Source: Streptomyces sp. NBC_00190
GTDB lineage: Bacteria > Actinomycetota > Actinomycetes > Streptomycetales > Streptomycetaceae
NCBI RefSeq assembly: GCF_036203305.1
Contig: NZ_CP108131.1
Coordinates: forward strand, 186,001-250,000
Length of the DNA: 64,000 nt
Reading direction: 5' to 3'
The stretch's first letter is position 1. The number at the start of each line of letters is the position of its first letter. The notes beneath the pieces are model-generated. The model was not told where the DNA came from. It saw only the letters and a program-made list of their open reading frames with translations, and ran no database searches. This document shows, in pieces, positions 1 to 7,383 of the stretch. The position numbers and the translations under genes are program-made.

Positions 1-1204
1 GCGGGCGTGCCCCGAGGGCGGTGACGGCGGCTGCCGCCAAGACGACGGCGAGCAGGGCGAACAGTGCGGGGTATCCGCCGAGGGGTCCGGCCAGGAGGGC
101 GCCGACGAAGGGGGCGAGGGCGGCTGCGGCGTGGGCTGGTGCGCCGAGGAGTCCGGAGAGTCGGCCGTAGTGGGTGGTGCCCCAGCGGTCGGTGACGGCG
201 GTGGCCTGGAGGAGCGTGAGGTTGCCGCGGATCACCCCGGCGAGGACGGATACGGCGACGAGCAGGGCGTACGGCCCGGCCACGGTTGCGAGGGCTGCGG
301 TGGCGAGGGCGCCGAGGGCGATCAGGGTGACGGTGCGGGCGGTCACGCCCAGGTGGCGGGCGAGGGTCGCGTACAGGGTCCGGCCGAGGGTCTGGCCCGC
401 GCCGCCGAGGCCGAGGGCCCATGCCGCCTGCGTGGTGGTGCAGCCGCGGTCGAGGAGGAGGGGGACGAGGCCGATGACGACGGCGTACATCGCGAACGCG
501 GACAGGGCGAAGGTGGCGGCCAGCATCCAGAACGCCCTGCTGCGCACGACTTGCTCGTGGCCGGCGGTGACGTGCGGCGTGCACGGAGGAGCCGGCGGCC
601 ACGGGGCTTTCAGGGCGAGCGCGTGGGCCGGGACGGTCAGGACGGCGAGGATGCCGGCGAGCACCGTGTAGGTGGCGCGCCAGGACATGTGGTCGGCGAG
701 GATCGCGGTCAGGGGTGCGAAGACGGTGGAGGCGAGTCCGCCGGCGAGGGTGACGATGGTGAGTGCGCGGATGTGGTCGGGGGCCCACCAGCGGGTGAGG
801 GCGGCGAAGGCGGGCTGGTAGAAGGTGGCGGCCATCGCCGCCCCCGCGAGCAGCCATCCGGCGAAGAAGACGGGCAGGTTGGGGGCTGCGGCGATCACCA
901 GCAGGCTCAGGACGCCCAGGACGGAGCCTGCGGTCATGACGGTGCGGGGGCCGCGGTGGTCCAGGACGCGGCCGACGTAGATCCCGGCGACGGCAGAGAC
1001 GACGAGGGCGGCGGAAAACGCTGCGGTGGTCGCGCCCCCGCTCCAGCCGGTGTCGGCGGTGATGGCCGCATTGAGGACGGGGAAGGCGTAGTAGACGATG
1101 CCCCAGCTGGTGATCTGGGTGAGGCAGAGGGCGGGCAGGACGGCGCGGGGCCGCGACCGGACCCCCGTCCCGGTCGCGGCCCCGCCGCTTTGAAGGTCGG
1201 TCAC
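1..1204 (-). CDS. MFS transporter (partial, runs off the left edge)
   Basis: About 401 codons are visible with no stop before the window edge. The protein has a succession of hydrophobic helices typical of a 12-helix major facilitator; an early segment reads ITSWGIVYYAFPVLNAAI and is followed by a GIYVGRVLDHRGPR loop, which fits the MFS motif-A position. The GTG start lies one base after the TGA of the upstream flavoprotein gene, so the two are probably translationally coupled. Its place in an ArsR-controlled operon suggests export of an arsenic or related thiophilic compound. It is not obviously ArsJ, since no glyceraldehyde-3-phosphate dehydrogenase partner is present. The family call is firm; the substrate is inference. 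Confidence 0.85.
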   Translation of the reverse strand, partial: MTDLQSGGAATGTGVRSRPRAVLPALCLTQITSWGIVYYAFPVLNAAITADTGWSGGATTAAFSAALVVSAVAGIYVGRVLDHRGPRTVMTAGSVLGVLSLLVIAAAPNLPVFFAGWLLAGAAMAATFYQPAFAALTRWWAPDHIRALTIVTLAGGLASTVFAPLTAILADHMSWRATYTVLAGILAVLTVPAHALALKAPWPPAPPCTPHVTAGHEQVVRSRAFWMLAATFALSAFAMYAVVIGLVPLLLDRGCTTTQAAWALGLGGAGQTLGRTLYATLARHLGVTARTVTLIALGALATAALATVAGPYALLVAVSVLAGVIRGNLTLLQATAVTDRWGTTHYGRLSGLLGAPAHAAAALAPFVGALLAGPLGGYPALFALLAVVLAAAAVTALGARP

Positions 1205-1205
1205 C

Positions 1206-2573
1206 TCAGCAGCCGCCGGAGGAGGCGGGCGCGGCGTCGATGGTGAGGGTGGCCGGGACTGCGCAGCAGCCACCACCGTCGTTCTGCTCGGAGGCTTCCG
1301 GTTCGTCGAAGAGGCCCGCGCCGCCGCAGACTCCGGTCTCGGGGAGGGTGAGTTCGACGCGTTCGGCCGCTTCGTGGTCGCCGGCGAGGTGGGCGGCGAT
1401 GGAGCGGACCTGTTCGTAGCCGGTCATGGCGAGGAAGGTGGGGGCGCGGCCGTAGGACTTCATGCCGACGAGGTAGACGTCCTTCTCCGGGTGGGAGAGC
1501 TCGTTCACGCCGTGGGGGTAGACGGTGCCGCAGGAGTGCTGGTTCGGGTCGATCAGCGGCGCCAGCGCGACCGGAGACTGGAGGCGCTCGTCGAGGCCGA
1601 GGCGGAGTTCGTCCAGGAAGCTGAGGTCGGGGCGGAAGCCCGTCAGGACGATGACCCGGTCGACCGGGTCCAGGCGGCGGCCGTCCTCACCGACGAGGAC
1701 CAGGCGGCCGTCAGCGTCGCGCTCGAAGGCGTCGGTGCGGAAGCCGGTGACGGCGTCGGCGTAGCCGCCGTCGACGGCGGCCTTCGCGGCGAGGCCGAGG
1801 GCGCCGCGGGCGGGCAGCTGGTCGGCCTCGCCGCCACCGAAGGTGGAGCCGGACATCCCGCGGCGCAGGATCCACACCGCGTGCGTGCCCTGGTCGTCCT
1901 CGGACTTGGCGAGGTCGGCGAGGTAGGCAAGGGCCGTGAAGGCCGAGGCGCCCGAGCCGATGACCGCGGTGCGCTTTCCGGCGTAGCGGGCGCGGACGGC
2001 GGGGTCCGTCAGGTCGGGGACGCGGTAGGTGATGCGGTCGGCGGCGGCCTTCTCGCCGAGGGCGGCCAGTCCGCTGCCGCCGGCGGGGCTCGGGGTGGAC
2101 CAGGTGCCGGAGGCGTCGATGACCGCGCGGGCCAGGATCCGGTGCTCGCGGCCGCTGGCACTCGCGTAATGGACGACGAAGGGCTGGGCCTCGCGGTCGG
2201 CGTCGACGATGCGGTCCCGGCCGGTACGGGAAACGCCGGTGACGGTCGCGTCGTAGCGCACCTGCTCGCTGAGGACGTCGGCCAGCGGCTGGAGGTAGTG
2301 GGTCGCCCAGTCCCCACCGGAGGGGTAGGTGTCCTCGGCGGGCTTGACCCATCCGGTCGGGGCGAGGAGCTTCTCGGCGGCCGGGTCGACGACCTCGCCC
2401 CAGCGCGAGAACAGCCGCACGTGGGCCCACTCGCGCACGGCGGCCCCCGCAACCGGGCCGGCTTCCAGGACGAGGGGTTCCAGGCCGCGGTCGACGAGGT
2501 GGGCTGCCGCCGCGAGTCCGGCGGGGCCGGCCCCGATGACGACGACGGGCAGCTCGGTGGTGGTCTCGCTCAT
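1206..2573 (-). CDS. FAD/NAD(P)-dependent oxidoreductase with Cys-rich C-terminal tail
   Basis: A 455-residue flavoprotein. Residues about 10-40 form the FAD-binding Rossmann motif GAGPAGLAAAAH, and a second nucleotide motif, GSGASAFTAL, lies near residue 206, giving the two-dinucleotide-fold layout of flavin monooxygenases and FAD-dependent oxidoreductases. The C-terminal 50 or so residues leave the catalytic fold and carry five cysteines (VCGGAG, GGGCCAVP and a terminal GGC), echoing the Cys-Cys peptide encoded just upstream. The ATG is preceded by GGAG at good spacing. It lies 51 bases after the peptide gene and one base before the MFS gene, so the three form an operon. A redox step on arsenicals or another thiophilic metalloid is inferred, not shown. 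Confidence 0.8.
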   Translation of the reverse strand: MSETTTELPVVVIGAGPAGLAAAAHLVDRGLEPLVLEAGPVAGAAVREWAHVRLFSRWGEVVDPAAEKLLAPTGWVKPAEDTYPSGGDWATHYLQPLADVLSEQVRYDATVTGVSRTGRDRIVDADREAQPFVVHYASASGREHRILARAVIDASGTWSTPSPAGGSGLAALGEKAAADRITYRVPDLTDPAVRARYAGKRTAVIGSGASAFTALAYLADLAKSEDDQGTHAVWILRRGMSGSTFGGGEADQLPARGALGLAAKAAVDGGYADAVTGFRTDAFERDADGRLVLVGEDGRRLDPVDRVIVLTGFRPDLSFLDELRLGLDERLQSPVALAPLIDPNQHSCGTVYPHGVNELSHPEKDVYLVGMKSYGRAPTFLAMTGYEQVRSIAAHLAGDHEAAERVELTLPETGVCGGAGLFDEPEASEQNDGGGCCAVPATLTIDAAPASSGGC

Positions 2574-2624
2574 GACATGTCTCCGGGTCTTCGTGCAGGC
2601 AGGGGGTGGGCGGGGCTTCGGTGC

Positions 2625-2828
2625 TCAGCAGCAGCCGGCGCCGGTGGCGACGGCTTCGCGCTCGGCCTGCGGGTCGCAGCAGGCTCCGGCTGCTTCCGCG
2701 CTCTCGCTGGTGCCACAGCACGGTGAGGACTGGGCGGGCGCCACCTCGGTGGGCTGTGTGGGGGCGGCGCCGCAACAGGAAATCGCCGCCTCGGCGCGGT
2801 TCGGGCTGGGGGTGACCGGCTCGTTCAT
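2625..2828 (-). CDS. Small peptide with four Cys-Cys pairs, probable metal(loid)-binding
   Basis: A 67-residue protein starting MNEPVTPS, with GGGAG six bases before its ATG. A longer in-frame reading from 2960 crosses the promoter and has no ribosome site. Four adjacent cysteine pairs sit at about residues 18-19, 37-38, 50-51 and 66-67; the chain ends in the last pair. The linkers are rich in Ala, Pro, Glu and Ser with almost no hydrophobic core, so it probably has no stable fold without ligand. It heads the leftward operon and lies behind ATAGAC/GTCTAT boxes shared with the arsR promoter. It resembles a metallothionein-like arsenic or heavy-metal carrier in composition only; I do not recognise a named family. 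Confidence 0.7.
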   Translation of the reverse strand: MNEPVTPSPNRAEAAISCCGAAPTQPTEVAPAQSSPCCGTSESAEAAGACCDPQAEREAVATGAGCC

Positions 2829-2854
2829 GACGACTCCCTGGTGTTTCGAAGTTT

Positions 2855-2910
2855 GTCTATGGCTTACGTGATCAGCATGGCATCTGTATCGATAGACGTC
2901 AACATAGACA
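2855..2910. promoter_or_regulatory. Divergent promoter region with probable ArsR operator boxes
   Basis: GTCTAT at 2855-2860 is inverted relative to ATAGAC at 2892-2897 and 2904-2909. The 12-mer GTCAACATAGAC (2898-2909) occurs again exactly at 3481-3492 in front of arsR. Sharing between two promoters of the same cluster suggests a common operator for the local ArsR protein. The boxes lie between the leftward Cys-Cys peptide operon and the rightward broken monooxygenase. Confidence 0.55.
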
Positions 2911-2934
2911 TTCATCAAATTCACGAAGATCGTG

Positions 2935-3452
2935 ATGGCGCACGCGGAAGCCGTCGTCATCGGAGGCGGGTAGTCGGGCCTGGCGTCCGCGCATGTCGTT
3001 CGGCGGGGATCCGGACCGCTACCCGCACCGGGACGAGGTCGTCACCTACCTGACCGCCTACGCCGCCCGACGGCGGGCCGGCATCCGTACGGGGACAGCG
3101 CGTGACCGCGGTCCGAGGGCCGCCCTCACCGCGGGCGCCCCGACCGGCGCCAGATGTTCACCGGCCTCGACAGGGAGCGGACCACCTGGGCCGACGGCAC
3201 CACGGAGCGGCTGGACGCACCGGTCCTGGCCACCAGCCACCGCCCCCACCCGCCCTACCTGGCCGGACTCGATGGCGCCCTCGACCCGCCGGAGGCCCCC
3301 GCCACCGCAACGGGGGCCTCCTCCGTCCATCCAGCCCCGGTCTCCGCCGGGCTGGAGTGGCAGCGCAGCCTGTCCTCGAACACACTGCGCGGGGTCGGGA
3401 GGGATGCCGCCCGGACGGCCCGTCGGCCTGGCTCCCCATTTGGCCCACACCT
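2935..3452 (+). pseudogene. Decayed flavin-containing monooxygenase (ArsO-like)
   Basis: The reading from ATG 2935 gives MAHAEAVVIGGG, an FAD-binding motif, and then meets TAG at 2971 where the family has a glutamine (GGGQSGLA). A second frame resumes with FGGDPDRYPHRDEVVTYLTAYA, and a third from about 3154 gives MFTGLDRERTTWADGTTERL, LATSHRPHPPYLAGLDGALD and GLEWQRSLSSNTLRGVGRDA. These are in the correct order for a group-B flavin monooxygenase, but the chain lacks about half of the usual 350-370 residues and needs several frameshifts. It sits directly behind the shared operator boxes, so it was probably once part of the arsenic cluster. Confidence 0.7.
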
Positions 3453-3470
3453 GACCCCCTGCCGCCTTAG

Positions 3471-3502
3471 TTCGACGTGTGTCAACATAGACGTATGTCG
3501 AA
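3471..3502. promoter_or_regulatory. Imperfect palindrome overlapping the arsR start, probable autoregulatory operator
   Basis: TTCGAC at 3471-3476 and GTCGAA at 3497-3502 form the ends of a 32-base imperfect palindrome that contains the shared 12-mer GTCAACATAGAC. The ATG of arsR (3495) lies inside the right half, and no ribosome site is visible upstream, so the transcript may be leaderless, with repressor binding over the start point. Confidence 0.5.
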
Positions 3503-3863
3503 TGCGAAGGTTCTGCCGTTGCTGGAGCCCCACGTCGTCGCGGCCTGCTGCCCGCCGCTGAACGAACGTCCCATGTCGGCCGAGGAGGCCGAGGTCGCGG
3601 CGAAGATGTTCAAGGCCCTCGGTGATCCCGTGCGCCTGCGCCTGTTCTCCGCCGTCGCCTCCCACGAGGGCGGGGAGGCGTGCGTGTGCGACATCTCGGA
3701 CGTCGGCGTCTCCCAGCCGACCGTCTCGCACCACCTGAAGAAGCTCAAGGAGGCTGGCCTGCTGTCCTCCGAGCGCCGGGGGACGTGGGTGTACTACCGG
3801 GTCGAGCCGTCTGTGCTGGCCGCCATGGGCGCGCTGCTGTCCGGCGCTGCGAAGGCGGCGTGA
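3495..3863 (+). CDS. arsR: ArsR/SmtB family metalloregulator
   Basis: A 122-residue winged-helix repressor. Residues about 30-45 contain the MFKALGDPVRLRLFSAVA helix, EACVCDISDVG near residue 60 matches the metal-binding box ELCVCDL of the family, and VSQPTVSHHLKKLKEAG is the recognition helix. An N-terminal Cys-Cys pair (VAACCPP) gives extra thiolate ligands, as in several As/Cd sensors. ATG 3495 is preferred over GTG 3477, which falls within the operator. The next gene starts within its stop codon (GTGA overlap), so arsR and the arsN remnant formed an operon. It probably represses both itself and the leftward Cys-Cys peptide operon. Confidence 0.9.
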   Translation: MSNAKVLPLLEPHVVAACCPPLNERPMSAEEAEVAAKMFKALGDPVRLRLFSAVASHEGGEACVCDISDVGVSQPTVSHHLKKLKEAGLLSSERRGTWVYYRVEPSVLAAMGALLSGAAKAA

Positions 3864-4129
3864 CCGGCGTGCGGATCGAGGAGCTGCTGCCCGAGCATGC
3901 CGAGCAGGTGCTGGGCATCTACCAGGCTGGGATCGACGAGGGCAACGCGACCTTCGAGACGCAGGCCGCTGAGTGGGCCGTGTTCGACAAGGCCAAGCTG
4001 CCCGGCCACCGCTTCGTCGCGGTCGACGACGGTCGGGTGCTGGGCTGGGTCGCGGCGAGCGCGATTTCGGACCGATGCGCGTACGCGGGCGTGGTCCTGT
4101 TGGAGCGTCGGAGCCCGCGGATCAGCTGA
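3860..4129 (+). pseudogene. Truncated GNAT N-acetyltransferase (ArsN-like)
   Basis: The GTG start overlaps the arsR stop. The 80 or so residues that follow are a good match to the N-terminal half of the phosphinothricin/arsinothricin acetyltransferase family (IYQAGIDEGNATFET, then HRFVAVDDGRVLGWVAAS and DRCAYAGVV). After about residue 80 the match ends abruptly, nine unrelated residues follow and a stop is reached. The acetyl-CoA-binding R/Q-x-x-G-x-G/A loop and the rest of the fold, normally to about 165 residues, are gone. The break lies next to the stop of the convergent DinB gene, which suggests a deletion or insertion joint near 4090-4125. Confidence 0.75.
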
Positions 4130-4661
4130 GCTCGCCGTTCAGGGTGAGTTGGCGGCGGTGGAAGTCGAAGTGCCGGGTCGGGTAGCGGTAGATGTCGGCA
4201 AGGGTCATGAAGTCCTGGAAGAACGGGTCCCAGCGGACGGGGAAGTGCATGCCGCGGGCCAGGTCGGCTTCGGATTCCGCAGCGAGCCGGCGGTGCAGGG
4301 AGTCGATGACCCGGTCGAATACGGCGCCCGTCCGGCGCGGCCCGAAGACCTTCACCGCACCGCCCGGGCCGACGTAGTTGACCCAGTCGAACGGCCCGGT
4401 CGCAGCGTTCAGCGCCCAGGTGAAAACCTTGCCGGCGCTGCGGGGCAGCCGCGCGAAGACCCGGGCGAGGACCAGCAGCACCCGCACGACCATGTAGCCG
4501 AAGAGCATGTGCCACAGCAGCTGCTCGTTCGTCCACCGGGTCCCGCGGGTGGGGCGGGCGAGGTCGGCTTTCGTGGCGTTGTCGAGCAGGTCGTGGAAGG
4601 TCTGCCGTGCGCGCTCGTAGTCCGCGAACACGGCCTGCCGGTCCATCGCCATCGCGTTCAT
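4122..4661 (-). CDS. DinB-fold family protein
   Basis: A 179-residue protein beginning MNAMAMDRQAVFADYERARQ. The N-terminal four-helix segment with TRGTRWTNEQLLWHMLFGYM fits the DinB/YfiT-type metal-binding fold, in which histidines near residues 45-50 and towards the C-terminus (PTRHFDFHRRQL) could form the metal site. Such proteins are often thiol-dependent transferases using mycothiol in actinobacteria, but nothing here fixes a substrate. It lies downstream of arsO with 44 bases between them and runs leftward. It may be co-transcribed with arsO, or be the flank of a joint that cut arsN. Confidence 0.7.
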   Translation of the reverse strand: MNAMAMDRQAVFADYERARQTFHDLLDNATKADLARPTRGTRWTNEQLLWHMLFGYMVVRVLLVLARVFARLPRSAGKVFTWALNAATGPFDWVNYVGPGGAVKVFGPRRTGAVFDRVIDSLHRRLAAESEADLARGMHFPVRWDPFFQDFMTLADIYRYPTRHFDFHRRQLTLNGELS

Positions 4662-4705
4662 CACCTGCGCCCGTCCACCGCGATGATTCCCGCTCCCGGG
4701 CGGTT

Positions 4706-5746
4706 TCAGGCGCCGAGGAGTTCTGCGATCTCGCGGGTGCTCTGGCGGGCTGTGCGGCCGACGCCTATGAGGGTGGCGGAGGCGGGGCCCGTCCAGTCGC
4801 CGTAGCCGAGGAGATGGATGCGCGGGTCGGCGACGGCGCGGGTGCCCTCGGTCGGAATGCGGCCGCCCTCGGTGCGCAGGCCCAGCGGGGACAGGTGCGA
4901 GAGCGTGGGGCGGAAGCCCGTGCACCAGATGATCGCGTCGCAGGGCCAGATGCTGCCGTCGGCCCAGCGGGCTCCGTCGGCCGTCAGGCTGTCGAACATC
5001 CGGTGGTCCGGGATGAGTCCGGCGTCGCGGGCGGCTCGTACGGGCGGGACGGCGACGATGTCGCCGAGGTCCGAGATGCGGGGTCCGCCGGACTGGACAC
5101 GCCTGGTGGCGAGTTCGAAGAGGGTGCTGCCGTCGATTTCGTCCGGGAGGTAGCGGGCGGGCCGCCGGGTGACCCAGCGGACGGTGGCGTGCGGGGTGAG
5201 GTCGGCTGCGATCTGGGCGCCGGAGTTGCCGCCGCCTACGACGATGATGCGCTGTCCTGCGTAGTCCCGGGGGCTGCGGTAGTCGACCGTATGGTGCTGG
5301 CGGCCCTGGAAGTGCTCACGGCCGGGGACGGCGGGCAGGAACGGACGCCACCAGGTGCCAGTGGCGCTGATCAGTGCGCGGGAGGTCCACGTTCCGCTGT
5401 CCGTGTGGACGCGGAGCAGCGGTGACTCGTCGTGGACGCCGGCGACGCGGACGCCGCGCTGGACCGGGAGCTCGTACCGCTTCGCGTAGTCGGCGAGGTA
5501 CTCCAGTACGTGGGAGACGTCCGGGAACGTCTTGCCCTCCTGGTGCGGCATGAGCCGGCCGGGCAGGGAGGAGTAGGCGGCCGGGGAGAACAGATGCAGC
5601 GAGTCCCAGGGGTGCTGCCAGGCTCCGCCCGGGGTGGCCTGGGCATCGAGGATGGTGAAGTCGATGCCCGCCCGGCGCAGGTAGTAGCCGGCGGCGAGCC
5701 CTGCTTGGCCGCCGCCGACCACCACCACATCCGCGTGCTGCGTCAT
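4706..5746 (-). CDS. arsO: ArsO-type flavin-dependent monooxygenase
   Basis: A 346-residue protein with the FAD motif VVVVGGGQAGLAAGYYLRRA at residues about 6-25 and the NADPH motif IIVVGGGNSGAQIAADL near residue 160. Between them WDSLHLFSPAAYSSLPG is characteristic of the ArsO subgroup found in arsenic operons. WCTGFRPTLSHLSPL near residue 285 is the usual monooxygenase signature close to the C-terminus. Its ATG overlaps the stop of the aquaporin gene (ATGA), so the two are translationally coupled. ArsO proteins are linked genetically to arsenic resistance; the exact reaction is not settled. Confidence 0.85.
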   Translation of the reverse strand: MTQHADVVVVGGGQAGLAAGYYLRRAGIDFTILDAQATPGGAWQHPWDSLHLFSPAAYSSLPGRLMPHQEGKTFPDVSHVLEYLADYAKRYELPVQRGVRVAGVHDESPLLRVHTDSGTWTSRALISATGTWWRPFLPAVPGREHFQGRQHHTVDYRSPRDYAGQRIIVVGGGNSGAQIAADLTPHATVRWVTRRPARYLPDEIDGSTLFELATRRVQSGGPRISDLGDIVAVPPVRAARDAGLIPDHRMFDSLTADGARWADGSIWPCDAIIWCTGFRPTLSHLSPLGLRTEGGRIPTEGTRAVADPRIHLLGYGDWTGPASATLIGVGRTARQSTREIAELLGA

Positions 5747-6537
5747 GCGGTGGGCTGCCCGCTGTTGGTCTTGCCGCGCATGAAGATGACCGCGACCAGG
5801 GCCAGGCCCACGACCGTGCCGATCAGCTGCATGCCGATAAAGCCGGCGACCGAAGCCGGGGCGATGCCGGCGAAGGTGTCGGTGAACGCACGGCCGATCG
5901 TGACCGCCGGGTTGGCGAAGGAGGTGGAGGAGGTGAACCAGTACGCGGCGCCGATGTACGAGGCGACGGCCACGGGCGCGAAGCGGAGGCGGTCGGTGCG
6001 GGCCAGGCCGAAGATCAGCAGGATCAGGCCGGTGGTGGCGACGACCTCGCCGAGGAGGAGATTCCCGGCGGAGCGGTCGTGGGTGGACCACTTGACCAGC
6101 GGTTGGCCGAACATCGCGTCCGCCAGGATCGCGCCCGCGATGGCACCGACGATCTGCGAGGGCACGTACACGGCCAGCTCGCGGGCGTTGACGCCGGCGC
6201 CACCGCGGCGGGCGGTCCACCACTCGGCCAGCGTGACGGCGGGGTTGAAGTGCGCCCCGGAGACGGGGCCGAGGAGGGCGATCAGTACAAAGAGCCCGAA
6301 CACCGTGGCGGTGGAGTTGGCCAGGAGCTGGAGCGCCACGTCCCGGGTCAGCTCGGTGGCCTGGATGCCGGAGCCGACCACGACCGCCACGAGCGCGGCC
6401 GTGCCGACCAGTTCGGAGGCGGCCCGGGCGAGGAGCGGGGTGCGGGGTGGGGTCGCGCCGGGCGCGGGCTGGGGAGCGTCGACGGCTATGACGGACTCCG
6501 CTGCGGGGGCTGTGCCGAAGGGCTCGGTGGCGGTCAA
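5743..6537 (-). CDS. MIP-family channel (AqpS-like aquaglyceroporin)
   Basis: A 264-residue membrane protein of the major intrinsic protein family. Both half-helix signatures are present: SGAHFNPAVTL near residue 95 and TSFANPAVTIGRAF near residue 205, separated by the expected three membrane spans. The first 35 residues are a Pro/Ala-rich cytosolic extension. In an ars operon without an arsenite pump, such channels (AqpS of Sinorhizobium is the studied case) let arsenite produced by ArsC leave down its gradient. No ArsB or Acr3 is seen in this window, which supports that role. It lies between arsR and arsO in a tight leftward operon. Confidence 0.88.
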   Translation of the reverse strand: MTATEPFGTAPAAESVIAVDAPQPAPGATPPRTPLLARAASELVGTAALVAVVVGSGIQATELTRDVALQLLANSTATVFGLFVLIALLGPVSGAHFNPAVTLAEWWTARRGGAGVNARELAVYVPSQIVGAIAGAILADAMFGQPLVKWSTHDRSAGNLLLGEVVATTGLILLIFGLARTDRLRFAPVAVASYIGAAYWFTSSTSFANPAVTIGRAFTDTFAGIAPASVAGFIGMQLIGTVVGLALVAVIFMRGKTNSGQPTA

Positions 6538-6577
6538 GGCGGGTTCTCCTCGGGCAGGTGAGGCAAAGCGCGGAAGG

Positions 6578-6892
6578 CTACGGGCAGGACCGCTTGAGGT
6601 TCGCTTCGGCGGTGATGCGCGCGGTCTGGGCGAGGCCGGCGAACTGACCGGCGAGCGATTCGATGACTTCCGGGCGCAGGCGGTAGTAGGTGAACCGTCC
6701 GCATGGCTCCGTCTCCACGACCCCGGCCTCGCGCAGCACCTTCAGGTGGTTCGAGAGGTTCGTCTGCTTGGCACCTGTCTCTTCCACGAGGTGGGTGGTG
6801 CAGAGCGTCTCCTTGGCCAGGAGGGTCACGATCTGGAGCCTGAGCGGGTCGGCCAGAACCCGGAGCAGATCAGTGTCGACTGACGTCATCAT
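6578..6892 (-). CDS. arsR: ArsR family regulator of the arsR-aqpS-arsO / arsC region
   Basis: A 104-residue winged-helix protein starting MMTSVDTDLLRVLADPLRLQ. The helix-turn-helix reads TNLSNHLKVLREAGVV. The DNA-binding region carries KETLCTTHLVEETG in place of the canonical ELCVCDL box, so sensing may use Cys-31, the Cys in EPCGRF near residue 64 and the Cys third from the C-terminus (RSCP), a layout closer to CmtR and corynebacterial ArsR than to E. coli ArsR. It lies 40 bases upstream of the aquaporin gene and divergent from arsC, so it probably controls both directions. It differs clearly from the arsR at 3.5 kb. Confidence 0.88.
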   Translation of the reverse strand: MMTSVDTDLLRVLADPLRLQIVTLLAKETLCTTHLVEETGAKQTNLSNHLKVLREAGVVETEPCGRFTYYRLRPEVIESLAGQFAGLAQTARITAEANLKRSCP

Positions 6893-6948
6893 GTGCTGAT
6901 ACTGTCACATCACTCGGGGCTGATACCAGTCCGGGCTGAGCCATTGGA
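6893..6948. promoter_or_regulatory. arsR/arsC divergent promoter with GCTGATAC direct repeats
   Basis: GCTGATAC occurs at 6895-6902 and again at 6919-6926, 24 bases apart, on the same strand in the short divergent space. This places both boxes on a similar helical face and makes them candidate operator half-sites for the adjacent ArsR. They are unrelated to the ATAGAC boxes of the first ars region. Confidence 0.4.
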
Positions 6949-6963
6949 TTGAAGGAAGAGACG

Positions 6964-7383
6964 ATGTCCTCCACCCCGCTCGCATCCGTGCTGTTCGTCT
7001 GCATCCACAACGCGGGCCGCTCCCAGATGGCGGCCGGGTTCCTGCGCCACCTCGCCGGCGACCGCGTCGAGGTCCGCTCCGCCGGCTCCATGCCCGGCGA
7101 GCAGATCAACCCCTCCGCTGTCGCCGCCATGGCCGAGCTGGGCATCGACATCTCCGACCAGAAGCCGAAGGTCCTCACCCCCGAGGCCGCCCAGGCGTCC
7201 GACTACATCATCACCATGGGCTGCGGCGACGCCTGCCCGTACTTCCCCGGCAAGACCTACCTCGACTGGCAGCTCGACGACCCGGCCGGGCAGGGCGTCG
7301 AGGCCGTCCGCCCCATCCGCGACGAGATCAAGGGCCTCATCGAGGGCCTGATCGCCGAGATCGACGCCAAGTCGAAGGCTTGA
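6964..7383 (+). CDS. arsC: Arsenate reductase, low-molecular-weight phosphatase type
   Basis: A 139-residue ArsC of the LMW-PTPase fold. The P-loop [18 protein letters not shown] (CX5R, Cys near residue 14) is at the N-terminus, and [15 protein letters not shown] near residue 84 supplies the two further redox cysteines used in thioredoxin-coupled arsenate reduction. A long Asp-containing loop ([11 protein letters not shown]) follows. GGAAGAG at 6954-6960 points to ATG 6964 rather than an earlier in-frame ATG. It converts arsenate to arsenite, which the aquaporin could release. The broken thioredoxin reductase starts within its stop codon. Confidence 0.93.
   Translation: MSSTPLASVLFVCIHNAGRSQMAAGFLRHLAGDRVEVRSAGSMPGEQINPSAVAAMAELGIDISDQKPKVLTPEAAQASDYIITMGCGDACPYFPGKTYLDWQLDDPAGQGVEAVRPIRDEIKGLIEGLIAEIDAKSKA

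Noticed and set aside
131..1246. Long + strand reading frame opposite the MFS gene
   Set aside because: Glu/Gly/Asp-rich composition with no hydrophobic core; it is the complement of a clear membrane transporter.
1374..2726. 450-codon + strand frame opposite the flavoprotein
   Set aside because: Gly/Val/Glu-rich shadow with no ribosome site; the minus strand carries exact FAD motifs.
3477..3494. Upstream GTG start for arsR
   Set aside because: It would place the operator palindrome inside the coding region and adds a basic leader not typical of the family.
3158..3734. Minus-strand frames opposite the broken monooxygenase and arsR
   Set aside because: No motifs; the + strand has ordered monooxygenase and ArsR blocks.
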